A stretch of 32,499 nt of DNA, taken from positions 1-32,499 of the IMG/VR virus record IMGVR_UViG_3300031834_000022; one strand, written 5' to 3'. Source of the DNA: a virus. This document shows, piece after piece, positions 13,928 through 22,526 of this stretch (position 1 is the stretch's first letter; the number at the start of each line of letters is the position of its first letter). The translations under genes and the position numbers were made by a program. The notes beneath the pieces are model-generated. The model was not told the origin of the DNA and searched no databases. It saw nothing but the letters and a program-made list of their open reading frames with translations.

Positions 13928-13951
13928 AGTACCAAATTGCAGGGGTAAAAG

Positions 13952-14605
13952 ATGGAAACAACCACAGAGAAAGTATCAACCACGAAGATCATGAGCGTGT
14001 TCTTTCCGATCAAACCGCTCTCACACAAGTTCAGTAACGGCTTCATAGCCAACCAGATAACGCAGTTCATTCCTAGACTAAAAGAGTTCTCTGAAAAAGT
14101 CATCGTCTACAGGATAGACAACGAACACTTCTACACATTCGACTGGGGAAAAGAGAAGTTCGGAGACACGTTCGAGGTCGTCACCAACAAGACCATCGTC
14201 CTCATGCTTTCCATAGACAAGACGAAGAACCTGGAACTCACCGGGTTGCTCGATCCAGAACTCACCAAGAACGTGAACATCATCCGAGCCCACAGGAAGA
14301 AGATAGACAAGGGAGAACAGAAGCCGTCTTACATATTTTACACCATCAATTCCACCAAGCTCCTGAACAACATGATTGAGAAACTCTCCGGTGTGGACGA
14401 ATCCGGAAGCACGTATTTCATACTTGGAGCCAACAGCGCCAAAAGAAAAGAGCTCGACGTAGAAAAGAGTCTTACCACTGAAAAATTGTGTATCATGAAC
14501 TACTTGTTTACCGTGGACTTCACAAAAAACGCAAGCGAGGAGAGCCTAAATGAATTCCTAAAGAAGAAGGTAGGGAGCAGCCTTAATAGCATAACAACAA
14601 AATAA
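13952..14605 (+). CDS. Hypothetical protein ahead of the replication genes
   Basis: A 217-aa protein with its own candidate promoter and an AGGGG ribosome site. It has mixed alpha/beta character (VIVYRIDNEHFYTFDWGKEKFG, NKTIVLMLSIDKTKNLEL, PSYIFYTINSTKLLNNMI). No metal-binding or nucleotide-binding motif is visible, and no membrane segment or signal peptide. Its position between the portal gene and the ssDNA-binding protein suggests an early or middle gene, perhaps of DNA metabolism or host takeover. Function not assigned. Confidence 0.7.
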   Translation: METTTEKVSTTKIMSVFFPIKPLSHKFSNGFIANQITQFIPRLKEFSEKVIVYRIDNEHFYTFDWGKEKFGDTFEVVTNKTIVLMLSIDKTKNLELTGLLDPELTKNVNIIRAHRKKIDKGEQKPSYIFYTINSTKLLNNMIEKLSGVDESGSTYFILGANSAKRKELDVEKSLTTEKLCIMNYLFTVDFTKNASEESLNEFLKKKVGSSLNSITTK

Positions 14606-14614
14606 GAAACTCTG

Positions 14615-14642
14615 TGTACAACCAATTAGCATGATGTATAAT
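14615..14642 (+). promoter_or_regulatory. Candidate promoter for the replication-recombination operon
   Basis: TGTACA, 16 bases, then a perfect TATAAT, about 29 bp before the ATG at 14671. This is the best sigma70-like match among the three related promoters. It would drive the ssDNA-binding protein, UvsX, sigma factor and the following chain of overlapping genes. Confidence 0.6.
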
Positions 14643-14670
14643 ATAAAAAGTAGCATAAAAAGGAGCCAGT

Positions 14671-15510
14671 ATGAAGATAAGAGCAAAAGAGACTTTTGAA
14701 AAAAAATTCACAGCAACAAAGAACACGGTCTCCACAAATGGATCGGTAGACTACCTCAAGTTCCTCAAGAACAACACTTATTCGTTCCTTATCGTCCCTA
14801 AAGTTGTTTCCATTGATTTGGAAAAGGACGAAGTCGAGATTGATTACCCGTTTGAGGAAGTCAACACTCACTTTGGTCTCTACGATCTTGCCAAAGCAAG
14901 AGGACTAAGAGCACAGAGGATCAACTGCAAAGGATGTGTGGTGGACAAGTGGTTATCCGAAACTAAGGTCCCCAAAGCGGTCTGGCGCGTCGCAGTTCCT
15001 ACCAAGTTTTTCAACGCTTACGTCATCCACGAGAAGAAAATCAAGATTGCCTCTTTCCAGGACTATCTCTACGTCATTCTGCTTGACAGGATCTCTAAGA
15101 TAATGGCAGAACTGAACATAAACCTGATTGACGTCTTTCGCTACAGGGTGAAAGTATACACAAACCCAGAAGGAAGATTTGACGTTGCCATGGAAGTAGA
15201 AAACCCAATCAACGCAGAATCTTCTGGTTATATGAACGTGTTGAACGTAGTTAATAAGAAGCCCCTTGACCTCTACATCGAACAGAACATCTGTGCTGAA
15301 CCGGAGTTCATGACTGAACTTCTCAAACATCTCAAGGACTACACCCAAGAAGTCATTGACATGGAAAAAGATGAGAAACGAAAAGAGAAAATGCAAGAGA
15401 ATACAGATTCCCTAAAGGCGGCAGTAGAAGGATTCAAAAAAGACGACGACCTGCCACCAAATGAACCAGTTACAGACAGTGTTATCAACAACGAGGAGGA
15501 CCCGTTCTGA
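14671..15510 (+). CDS. Probable single-stranded DNA-binding protein (gp32/SSB role)
   Basis: A 279-aa protein. The body is beta-rich with basic and aromatic residues (YLKFLKNNTYSFLIVPKVVS, KAVWRVAVPTKFFNAYVI, RYRVKVYTNPEGRFDVAMEV). The last 30 residues form an acidic, Pro-containing tail ending NNEEDPF, very like the C-terminal tip by which bacterial SSB proteins recruit partners (acidic run ending in Pro-Phe). It is the first gene of the recombination operon, before the UvsX-like recombinase, the same pairing seen in T4-type phages. It would coat ssDNA during replication and strand exchange. A strong AAGGAG ribosome site precedes the ATG. The OB fold itself was not proven by eye, so the call rests on the tail and context. 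Confidence 0.6.
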   Translation: MKIRAKETFEKKFTATKNTVSTNGSVDYLKFLKNNTYSFLIVPKVVSIDLEKDEVEIDYPFEEVNTHFGLYDLAKARGLRAQRINCKGCVVDKWLSETKVPKAVWRVAVPTKFFNAYVIHEKKIKIASFQDYLYVILLDRISKIMAELNINLIDVFRYRVKVYTNPEGRFDVAMEVENPINAESSGYMNVLNVVNKKPLDLYIEQNICAEPEFMTELLKHLKDYTQEVIDMEKDEKRKEKMQENTDSLKAAVEGFKKDDDLPPNEPVTDSVINNEEDPF

Positions 15511-15677
15511 TGCAAGAAAAATACGTAAGATTCGAGTATAAAGAACACCAGTCGGATATTCCAAAAACATTCTTCTTGAATCAGGAAACCGGAGACATTT
15601 ACGAATTCTTCAAGGACTATTCCAGCTCTTCTCCCAAATTCAACGCAAGAAAAGTAGTCAATCTGGAGGCAAAATGA
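15510..15677 (+). CDS. Small hypothetical protein (55 aa) between SSB-like and UvsX genes
   Basis: A short frame beginning MQEKYVRFEYKEHQSDIPKT. Its ATG overlaps the previous stop (TGATG) and its TGA overlaps the recombinase start (ATGA). A strong GAGGAGG ribosome site lies 10 bases before the ATG, and another GGAGG near its end serves the next gene. The gapless stop-start junctions on both sides make it very likely to be real. It contains QETGDIYEFFKDY and a basic end, with no known motif. It could be a small loader or adaptor of the recombination machinery, but this is only positional inference. Confidence 0.7.
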   Translation: MQEKYVRFEYKEHQSDIPKTFFLNQETGDIYEFFKDYSSSSPKFNARKVVNLEAK

Positions 15678-16684
15678 AGATTAAGGGTGGAAACATGGTG
15701 TCTGGAGGATCGGACACTGACAAGCTGAGGGCGATCATATACGGTACCCACGGAGACGAACAGAACGAGATAGAGTCCTTTGACGTAATACCTACCGGTA
15801 TACCTACTCTGGATAAGATCCTTGGTGGCGGGTTCATCCTTGGAGGAACCGTAGAGATTGCAGGACTTGAAGCGTCTGGCAAGTCAACTCTTGCTGCGAT
15901 GGTGACAGCACAGGCACAGAAAAAGGGATACCCGGTCATCTACCTTGACACAGAGGCCGCAATGTCCATAGCAAGACTAAAGAACATCGGAGTAAAAACC
16001 GAAGATCTCATCTACATGCAACCTAGGTGCCTGGAAGACGTGTACAACATGGTCAAGACTGTCGTCAAGTCCAAAATCGTCGACAAAGCGTTCACCGGAC
16101 CTGCTCTCATAGTGTGGGACAGTCTTGCGGCAACACCGGCTCTCAAAGAGGTAGAAAGCGAAGACTACGACAAAGAGATGGCCATCAGAGCCAGAGTGAA
16201 CTCAGCAGGACTGAGAAAACTCATCGTTCCTTTGTCCGAAGCCAAGGTGTGCTTTCTCATAGTGAACCAGTACAGAGAAAACGTTGGCCAGATGTTTGGT
16301 GACAAGTATCTCACCCCTGGTGGTCACGGTCCTAAGTACGCAGCAATCCAAAGACTCAAAATGGCCAACGCAGGAAATTACGACATAGATAAGGCGGCAG
16401 GAATAGTCGGAAAGAAGATCGACTTTAAGACCATCAAAAACAAGATACACCAACCGCTATTGGAATGTACTTCCATCTTCAACAACAATCTTGGAATGTT
16501 TGATCCAGTGCAGACTGCATTCGAGCATCTCAAGGAAAACAAGAGAATAAACTCTTCTGGTCCAACATGGATCCTCAACCTCAACGAGGACCTTGGAAAC
16601 CAGGAAGGGGTCATAAAATTTAAGAGAACAGAGTTCGGCCAGGTATACGAAGAAAACAAACAAAGAATTTACGAGGTTCTATAG
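15674..16684 (+). CDS. uvsX: RecA/UvsX-family recombinase
   Basis: A 336-aa protein. Walker A is GLEASGKS (residues 64-71), the catalytic Glu is in LDTEAAMS (E94), and Walker B is LIVWDS (145-150). A DNA-binding loop region follows (VNQYRENVGQMFGDKYLTPGG, about 207-228). The length is intermediate between bacterial RecA (about 350) and T4 UvsX (about 390). It forms a filament on ssDNA and promotes strand invasion, which in T4-type phages primes recombination-dependent replication. Neighbours fit: an SSB-like gene before, a gp55-like sigma and gp46/gp47 after. The ATG overlaps the previous stop and is served by a GGAGG within the upstream gene. Confidence 0.9.
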   Translation: MKIKGGNMVSGGSDTDKLRAIIYGTHGDEQNEIESFDVIPTGIPTLDKILGGGFILGGTVEIAGLEASGKSTLAAMVTAQAQKKGYPVIYLDTEAAMSIARLKNIGVKTEDLIYMQPRCLEDVYNMVKTVVKSKIVDKAFTGPALIVWDSLAATPALKEVESEDYDKEMAIRARVNSAGLRKLIVPLSEAKVCFLIVNQYRENVGQMFGDKYLTPGGHGPKYAAIQRLKMANAGNYDIDKAAGIVGKKIDFKTIKNKIHQPLLECTSIFNNNLGMFDPVQTAFEHLKENKRINSSGPTWILNLNEDLGNQEGVIKFKRTEFGQVYEENKQRIYEVL

Positions 16685-16691
16685 TGCGATC

Positions 16692-17330
16692 ATGTATTTC
16701 AAAAACGAAGAGGTCGAAGAGCGAGTCCTAGAGTACCAAAGGACTCGTGACATTAAAATCATTGAAGAACTTGAACCTATATTCAAGAACCTCATAAACG
16801 GCGTAATAAGTAGGTACAAACTCCTTAGGAGAAATTACATAAATGATGACCTTGCGCAAGAAGCGTGGGTCGGCATCATGGAAGCCATCCACAAATGGGA
16901 CAAGACAAAGGGAGACGCGTTCTCGTTCTTCACTGCCATATCTAAGAACAAGATATTCTGGTACTTAAAGAACCAGTACAAAGACACGTCAATAACCTCT
17001 GATGAACCAATCACCGTCAACGTGGACGACAATAACGCCAACTTCGACATATACATGGGAAGTCACCCAGAAAACGTAGAACACACGTATGCTGTCTTAG
17101 AATTTATAACCAAAATCAAAATGAGTGACCTAAAAATAAGAAGCACCGACGAGAACAAAAGAATACTTGAGTGCATCAAAAATAAGGTCATATGTAACGA
17201 AGGCAAGTCCATAGACAATATCGTGTATGCAGACCTCATAAGAGAGATTCAAAAAGAAACGAAGATACCGAAAAAGAACATAAGACATGTCTTGGAAAAG
17301 ATATACAAAACGTACACTGGGGGGAAGTGA
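16692..17330 (+). CDS. Late-transcription sigma factor, T4 gp55-like
   Basis: A 212-aa protein with a sigma70 region 2. The helix DDLAQEAWVGIMEAIHKWD (residues 52-70) corresponds to the core-binding part, and the FSFFTAISKNKIFWYLKNQYK helix (77-97) to promoter recognition and melting. No full region 4 with a helix-turn-helix is evident; the C-terminal part ends KKNIRHVLEKIYKTY. A small sigma with region 2 only is the hallmark of gp55, which recognises a TATAAATA box and depends on the sliding clamp. It would redirect host RNA polymerase to head and tail genes. The ribosome site is weak (a GAGG far upstream), so its level may be low. Confidence 0.85.
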   Translation: MYFKNEEVEERVLEYQRTRDIKIIEELEPIFKNLINGVISRYKLLRRNYINDDLAQEAWVGIMEAIHKWDKTKGDAFSFFTAISKNKIFWYLKNQYKDTSITSDEPITVNVDDNNANFDIYMGSHPENVEHTYAVLEFITKIKMSDLKIRSTDENKRILECIKNKVICNEGKSIDNIVYADLIREIQKETKIPKKNIRHVLEKIYKTYTGGK

Positions 17331-17332
17331 AA

Positions 17333-17596
17333 ATGACAGTTGAAGAGTACAGGGACAAGTACAACGACGCGTATCTCGTCAGCAAAGCAAAGAGCGGATG
17401 CAACAAGTGTCTTAGTACCGGCAGAAGAGGGTACAAGACCGTAGTGAAAGGTTCCGAAAGGGACAGAATCCCCATCGTGTGTCAGTGTGTCATCACAAAA
17501 GAGATCGCAGAAGAAAAGAAAAAGTCCGAACAAATAGTTTCGGTCACTGAAGAAAATGCTTTGCCAGCTTCATTTGCAACAATGGACGGTAAGTAA
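17333..17596 (+). CDS. Small four-cysteine (zinc-binding) protein
   Basis: An 87-aa protein beginning MTVEEYRDKYNDAYLVSKAK. CNKC (residues 23-26) and CQC (50-52) form a likely single zinc site, with a basic strand between them (STGRRGYKTVVKG). A GTG two codons upstream at 17327 could also start the frame, but it lies too close to the GGGGGG ribosome site; the ATG at 17333 is better spaced. It follows the sigma gene at once and overlaps the FEN nuclease by one base (TAATG). T4 has a small late co-activator, gp33, near gp55, but no likeness could be confirmed. Function unknown, DNA or protein binding likely. Confidence 0.7.
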   Translation: MTVEEYRDKYNDAYLVSKAKSGCNKCLSTGRRGYKTVVKGSERDRIPIVCQCVITKEIAEEKKKSEQIVSVTEENALPASFATMDGK

Positions 17597-18615
17597 TGAG
17601 TGACATCCTCATAATCGACGGCTCGAACTTCTTCGTAAGAGCCCTTTACGGAATGTCTTCGTCCGGTCCTCTCCAGAACTCCCAAGGACAGGAAACGACC
17701 GCCATATACAATTTTCTCATAGGTCTTAGGCTGAGAATCTCCGAAGAAAAACCAGAAGAGACGTACATCATCTTTGACTTCGGAAGGGACACCCGCAAGA
17801 AACAGCTGTACAAGAACTACAAGGCGAACAGAGACATAAACCTCTCCGACCTCAGCGGTTCAGACTACGACATAGCCGTGAACAAGAGCGAGTCCTTCAA
17901 GAGACAGAAGGCCGTCATAATAGACATCCTCAAGACGCTGCCGGTCAAACTCGTCCTCCTCCAACAGATAGAGGGAGACAGTCTTATGGCGTACGTAGCC
18001 AGACACTTCTCGGATAGAAACAAGACGGTGACCATAGTCTCCAACGACCGAGACTTCTACCAGCTGTTGTGCAAGCCAAACATCTGCATGTGGAATCCGC
18101 ACAAGAAGATAAAGATAACGCAGAAGAACCTTACTGAAGTTTCTAAAATCGACATACCTCCGCCTGCATGGAGAGTGTTCAAATCGATGATAGGAGATAA
18201 GGGTGACAACATCATAGGGTTACCAAACATAGGAAACAAGAGAGGACAGTTGATACTGGACCTCATAGTAGCTTCCGGTCACGAGTGCCCAACCACCATA
18301 GAACAGCTGTTTACCGTCTTTGACGAAGCCAAGGACCATCCAGAATACGAGAAACTCGTCAAGAAGTTTGGTAAGTACTTCACAGAAGAAAATAAGAAAC
18401 TCCTTGCCATGAACTACGAACTAGTGGACCTCCTTGACTGTACCTTCTCTCCACAAGCTCTGTCTGTCATATACAAGGCCATCGAAAGCAAGCCTTCGTA
18501 CAGTAAGATGGAGTTTGTGCAGCACCTGATAAGGGAAAACATAAACAGCCTGTTGGCATCAACCGACAGGTTCATAGACCCGTTCGTTAACATGCTTCCA
18601 AAGGAGACGGCCTAG
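17596..18615 (+). CDS. rnh: FEN-type 5'-3' nuclease (T4 RNase H-like)
   Basis: A 339-aa protein of the structure-specific 5' nuclease family. Acidic metal ligands are visible in order: D8 (IIDGSN), D61 (FDFGRDTRKK), E126 and D128 (IEGDSL), D151 and D153 (SNDRDFYQ), D201 and D204 (GDKGDNI). A helix-three-turn-helix follows (GLPNIGNKRG). RKKQLYKNYKANRD (residues 67-80) is the conserved basic arch. It removes RNA primers and 5' flaps from lagging-strand fragments. The length is close to T4 RNase H (305 aa). The ATG overlaps the previous stop by one base. Location next to gp47 and gp46 genes fits a T4-type replication cluster. Confidence 0.88.
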   Translation: MSDILIIDGSNFFVRALYGMSSSGPLQNSQGQETTAIYNFLIGLRLRISEEKPEETYIIFDFGRDTRKKQLYKNYKANRDINLSDLSGSDYDIAVNKSESFKRQKAVIIDILKTLPVKLVLLQQIEGDSLMAYVARHFSDRNKTVTIVSNDRDFYQLLCKPNICMWNPHKKIKITQKNLTEVSKIDIPPPAWRVFKSMIGDKGDNIIGLPNIGNKRGQLILDLIVASGHECPTTIEQLFTVFDEAKDHPEYEKLVKKFGKYFTEENKKLLAMNYELVDLLDCTFSPQALSVIYKAIESKPSYSKMEFVQHLIRENINSLLASTDRFIDPFVNMLPKETA

Positions 18616-19772
18616 TGTTTCTTCTTCTGTACTCCGATCTTCACTCCGCCAACATATACCCGTTCAACGTAAAAAGAAGTAAGTTTGTCATATCGGAATA
18701 TTCCAGAGTAGACGAACTGTATTCTACGCTTGCTTGGATAGCAACCGTCGTAAAAGAAAAGGGGATAGCGCTACCGATAAACCTTGGGGACACGTTTCAC
18801 CAGGCGTTGCGGTTCTACGTCGAAAGGTATAATACCACCATCAACGCCATCACGACCATAAACAAGTCGTCCACGAGCCAGATGGGGATAGTCATAGAAG
18901 GAAACCACGACAAGAGCGACAACATATCGGCCGTTGAGACTCTGGAGAACTATTCAAATACGACTCTTGTGAATAACAGCATAAAGATAAAATACATGAG
19001 CGAGATAAATTCCCATTTTGTGTTTGTCCCATACATAAGGGACCCTGAAAAACTCAAGGAAGTGTTTGGCAAATTATACGAAAAATTCAAGAAGAATAAG
19101 TCAAACAACGTCTACGTATTCTGCCACATAGACCTCAAAGAACACGTCCAGACATTACATGCGTCCAGTTTTCAAGTAAGCCAAACCAATTCGTACGACG
19201 ACCTGCATTTGGACATATACGCCGCCGTGTTTTCCGGTCATATCCACAACAAGATGAAGATAAGGGATAACTTTCGTTATGTTGGCTCGTGCCTTAACCA
19301 AAACTTCGGAGACAGACTGGAAAAGAAGGAGATAGCCATCCTGGAAATCACCTCCAGTGGGTACAACATTGAATTCATAAAGAACCCGTACTGTCCTCTG
19401 TTCGTCCAGTTGAACCTGGAAGACGAGGAGAAAACGAACAGAAAGATGGAAATCATAGAAGAAGAGCTAAAAAAGTATACTCACACCAACGTGTATGGTA
19501 GAATATTTGCTCTGAATAGCGACTCTGGCAGGAAGAAGGTGGAAGACTTCATGAACAAGTACTTCCACGTTTTCACCTCGTACGAAGTAAAGTGCCTTGA
19601 GGACGAGAACGAAATCACAGAATCTGACATGGAAACTGCGTCTGTTTCAGTCATAAACATAATTGACCTCATCATAGAACAGGGAGAAAAAGCTCTCAAC
19701 GAGTCCGGTGTAGACGTGGAACTGAAAGAAAAATACATAGACAGGTTGAAGACCCTTTGTCAATTAAACTAA
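18615..19772 (+). CDS. SbcD/Mre11-like nuclease subunit (T4 gp47 counterpart)
   Basis: A 385-aa metallophosphoesterase. Metal-binding motifs are all present: SDLH (residues 7-10), GDTFH (58-62), GNHD (96-99), CHIDLKEH (170-177) and FSGHIHNK (206-213). The partner of gp46, it processes double-strand ends for recombination. The start is GTG, overlapping the TAG of the nuclease gene as TAGTG, and an AAGGAGA ribosome site at the right distance supports it. It overlaps the gp46-like gene by 16 bp. About 45 residues longer than T4 gp47, mostly in the acidic C-terminal part (EDENEITESDMETASVSV). Confidence 0.92.
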   Translation: MFLLLYSDLHSANIYPFNVKRSKFVISEYSRVDELYSTLAWIATVVKEKGIALPINLGDTFHQALRFYVERYNTTINAITTINKSSTSQMGIVIEGNHDKSDNISAVETLENYSNTTLVNNSIKIKYMSEINSHFVFVPYIRDPEKLKEVFGKLYEKFKKNKSNNVYVFCHIDLKEHVQTLHASSFQVSQTNSYDDLHLDIYAAVFSGHIHNKMKIRDNFRYVGSCLNQNFGDRLEKKEIAILEITSSGYNIEFIKNPYCPLFVQLNLEDEEKTNRKMEIIEEELKKYTHTNVYGRIFALNSDSGRKKVEDFMNKYFHVFTSYEVKCLEDENEITESDMETASVSVINIIDLIIEQGEKALNESGVDVELKEKYIDRLKTLCQLN

Positions 19773-21514
19773 AAAAACTTGGAATAGAAAACCTAAACTC
19801 GTTCAAGGGCAAGCACGAAATAAACTTCTTAGAACACCAGGGAAACCTCGTGTTCGTAAAAGGAATTGACCTTCATGACATGTCCTCAAACGGCGCCGGC
19901 AAGTCCACCATCATAGAAGGAATAGTTCTTGCTTTCTTTGGAAAATCCATAAAAAAGGAACTCAACCTAGACGACCTAATCTGTATAGATGCGGAAAAGA
20001 AATTTTGGGAATTAAAACTGGAATTCTTCGAGTCTTCTGGTGGCAAGCTTTTGAACGAATACATCATAGTTAGACGCAGAAACCCTCCAAACACCATCGT
20101 CAACCTGTATATTAACGGAGAGGAAGTTTCGAAAGACCTTACTAACACGGAAACTCAGACAAAGATAGAAAACATCCTTGGAATAGACTACTTCATGTTC
20201 ATGAACAATAACGTCCTGAATCCAGAACTGTTTAAGTTCATTAAGTCTTCCAGCACACAGAAAATCGAGACTCTTGAGAAGGTCCTCAACCTAAACATAA
20301 TCTCCAAGATGTACAACATACTGACAAAATCTGAAAAAGACGACGAAGAGAACTACAAAGCAATAAACACAGAGTTTTACGCCCTTGAAAAGACCCTTGA
20401 GGGTCTCCTGAAACAAGAAGACGAGGTCAGAAAGAACGTAGAAGAACAGATAGAAGTTCTGTCCTCCAACATAGAGAAAAACAAAGTTATTTTAGAAACA
20501 AAACAGGTAGAGTTCTGTGACCTACAGAAAGTTTTGGTGGAAAAGCAAAAAGTCGTAAAGGAAACCACGGAAAGACTGAACCCTGTGATAGAACAACTTT
20601 CCGCACTTGAATTCGTCAAGAAGGAATGCATAAAATCCATAAAGTTCTACGAGAAGAACGAGAACTGCGAGACGTGTAAACAGCCGCTTCCAAACAGACA
20701 GGAAATCATAGATTCCAAGAAAATAGAAGGTAAGGCAGCAAAAGACGAAATAGCCAGACTGGAAGAACTCCAAAAAGAGATCAACTCAGTGAACGTCTGG
20801 AAGGAACAGGCAGACGTTGAGAAAACACTTGCTGGCTTAAAATCTGACATTAGAGACCTGAATTATAATATAGAACACGACAGCGGAACTGTTCTAAAAA
20901 TGAGATCTTTGACGTCCCAGGCCGAACAGATCAAAGACACAAAAAATAAAATCGAAGAGATACAAAACGAGCACTCGGAAGCCAAATTTAACCTGAAGGC
21001 GACAGCATTCTGGAGAGAACTGTTAACACCAAAATCGCCGCACAGGATGAAACTTGCCGGGGACCTGATTAAGGTCCTAAACATAAACATCAACAAATTC
21101 ATAGCCAACTTTTATACAAAAGACGTAAAATTTAATTTTGTCGTAAACGACAACAGTATTTCCGAACAATTAACCATAGCCGGGAAGAAGATCAAATACG
21201 ATCAGATGAGTTCTGGAGAGAAACAAAAGATCGATATCATCATCGTGCTTTCTCTTTTGGACATAGCAATGACGTTTTTTAAGAACAATCGATTGAAATT
21301 CTTGATCGTAGACGAAGCGACCGACCACCTTGACAACATTTGGGCAAGATACGTGATAGAGTTCATCAAACAATATGCTGTTCAGCTAAATTGTATGGTA
21401 CTATTGATAAGTCACCACTCTGTCGTAGAAGAACTGGACTACTTGTTTGACAACAAGATATTTGCTATCAAAGACGTCGATGGAAACTCGAGGATAAGTT
21501 ACACAGGTGAATGA
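19757..21514 (+). CDS. SbcC/Rad50-like ATPase subunit (T4 gp46 counterpart)
   Basis: A 585-aa SMC-type ATPase. Walker A is SSNGAGKST (residues 43-51), a long coiled coil runs about 190-410, a zinc hook CETC sits at 304-307 in the middle of it, the ABC signature MSSGEKQ begins at 484, and Walker B is FLIVDEATD with D519 and E520. With the gp47-like nuclease it forms the end-resection complex. The likely start is a TTG inside the previous gene; no ATG occurs before the Walker A motif, so a non-ATG start is required. The 16-bp overlap suggests coupled synthesis at matched levels. Length is close to T4 gp46 (560 aa). Confidence 0.92.
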   Translation: MSIKLKKLGIENLNSFKGKHEINFLEHQGNLVFVKGIDLHDMSSNGAGKSTIIEGIVLAFFGKSIKKELNLDDLICIDAEKKFWELKLEFFESSGGKLLNEYIIVRRRNPPNTIVNLYINGEEVSKDLTNTETQTKIENILGIDYFMFMNNNVLNPELFKFIKSSSTQKIETLEKVLNLNIISKMYNILTKSEKDDEENYKAINTEFYALEKTLEGLLKQEDEVRKNVEEQIEVLSSNIEKNKVILETKQVEFCDLQKVLVEKQKVVKETTERLNPVIEQLSALEFVKKECIKSIKFYEKNENCETCKQPLPNRQEIIDSKKIEGKAAKDEIARLEELQKEINSVNVWKEQADVEKTLAGLKSDIRDLNYNIEHDSGTVLKMRSLTSQAEQIKDTKNKIEEIQNEHSEAKFNLKATAFWRELLTPKSPHRMKLAGDLIKVLNININKFIANFYTKDVKFNFVVNDNSISEQLTIAGKKIKYDQMSSGEKQKIDIIIVLSLLDIAMTFFKNNRLKFLIVDEATDHLDNIWARYVIEFIKQYAVQLNCMVLLISHHSVVEELDYLFDNKIFAIKDVDGNSRISYTGE

Positions 21515-22526
21515 GATACAGTTCATAGACATCAAGGGCATTGCGAAGGAGATAGGTTACAAGTTCAAGTTGGACGAGTACCATTCCAACTTAGAGCGCG
21601 GCGAACTAAGCGTAAGATGTCCGTTCTGTAATGACAGGAAGTACCACCTTGGCCTCAGTTTCAACAAGAACGCCTACAACTGTTTCAAGTGTTCTACCAG
21701 CGGACCTCTGACTAGACTCCTAAAGAACTACGGTATCCCGTTCAGGTTCAAGAAGCCGTTCACGGATAACATCCTGGAAGAGAACCAGGTCGAAAAGCCG
21801 AAGGAACCGGAGATAGTGCTGCCGACCAACGTTGCAGGAATGACAGACCCGACAGTAAAAGAAAAATTCCACCTATACCTAGACATGAGAGGAATAGACT
21901 ACGACATCGCCAGGGCCATAATTCCGCTGTACCCAATAACCGACAGAAACAACAGGTACTTCGGTTACATAATATTCCCGGTGAACAAATGGTCGTTCTA
22001 CTGCAGGAAATTCCTTAAGTTAACTCCGTACAGTCCACCGCACATAATAAAGAAACTGGAAACAGGAATAGACAGACCGATGTACTTCTTCCACAACGCC
22101 GGGTTCGATAGACACACAATAGTGGTAGAATCAATGTTTAATCTACTAAAGGCGGCTCAGTTCGGTTACAGTGCCGTGTGTACGTTTGGAAAGGGTAACT
22201 GGAAGTCTACCCTAGAATTCTTAAAAAACGAGGGAAACGGTCGACCTATATGTCTAGCTTTTGACAAAGATGTTAAACTAGAATCTATTGATACCTACTG
22301 CAAAAAACTGGCAAAACATATTCCAGTAAGTCAGTTTGGCTTTATAGATCCAAGAGACATGGTGACAAACGACATAGCAGAGATGAAGAACAAAGAGGAA
22401 TTAAGAGATCTTTTGTTCAAGACAAAAAATCTTCAGTCCCTGTTCATAGAAATGATGAACATGGAAGAAATAACACAAATAGAAATAGGAGAGATAGATG
22501 AAGACATCGCAACAAGCAGGGATTGA
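21507..22526 (+). CDS. DNA primase (zinc finger plus Toprim domain)
   Basis: A 339-aa protein. The N-terminal zinc-binding domain has CPFC (residues 38-41) and CFKC (59-62) separated by KYHLGL, as in DnaG and T7/T4-type primases. The catalytic part has VVESMFNLLKAAQ (Toprim Glu) and ICLAFDKDVK (acidic pair). It makes RNA primers for the lagging strand. T4 gp61 is of like size. The start is GTG (GTGAATGAG) overlapping the gp46-like stop. No helicase domain is fused, so a separate replicative helicase is expected elsewhere. It overlaps the next gene by 29 bp. Confidence 0.85.
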   Translation: MNEIQFIDIKGIAKEIGYKFKLDEYHSNLERGELSVRCPFCNDRKYHLGLSFNKNAYNCFKCSTSGPLTRLLKNYGIPFRFKKPFTDNILEENQVEKPKEPEIVLPTNVAGMTDPTVKEKFHLYLDMRGIDYDIARAIIPLYPITDRNNRYFGYIIFPVNKWSFYCRKFLKLTPYSPPHIIKKLETGIDRPMYFFHNAGFDRHTIVVESMFNLLKAAQFGYSAVCTFGKGNWKSTLEFLKNEGNGRPICLAFDKDVKLESIDTYCKKLAKHIPVSQFGFIDPRDMVTNDIAEMKNKEELRDLLFKTKNLQSLFIEMMNMEEITQIEIGEIDEDIATSRD

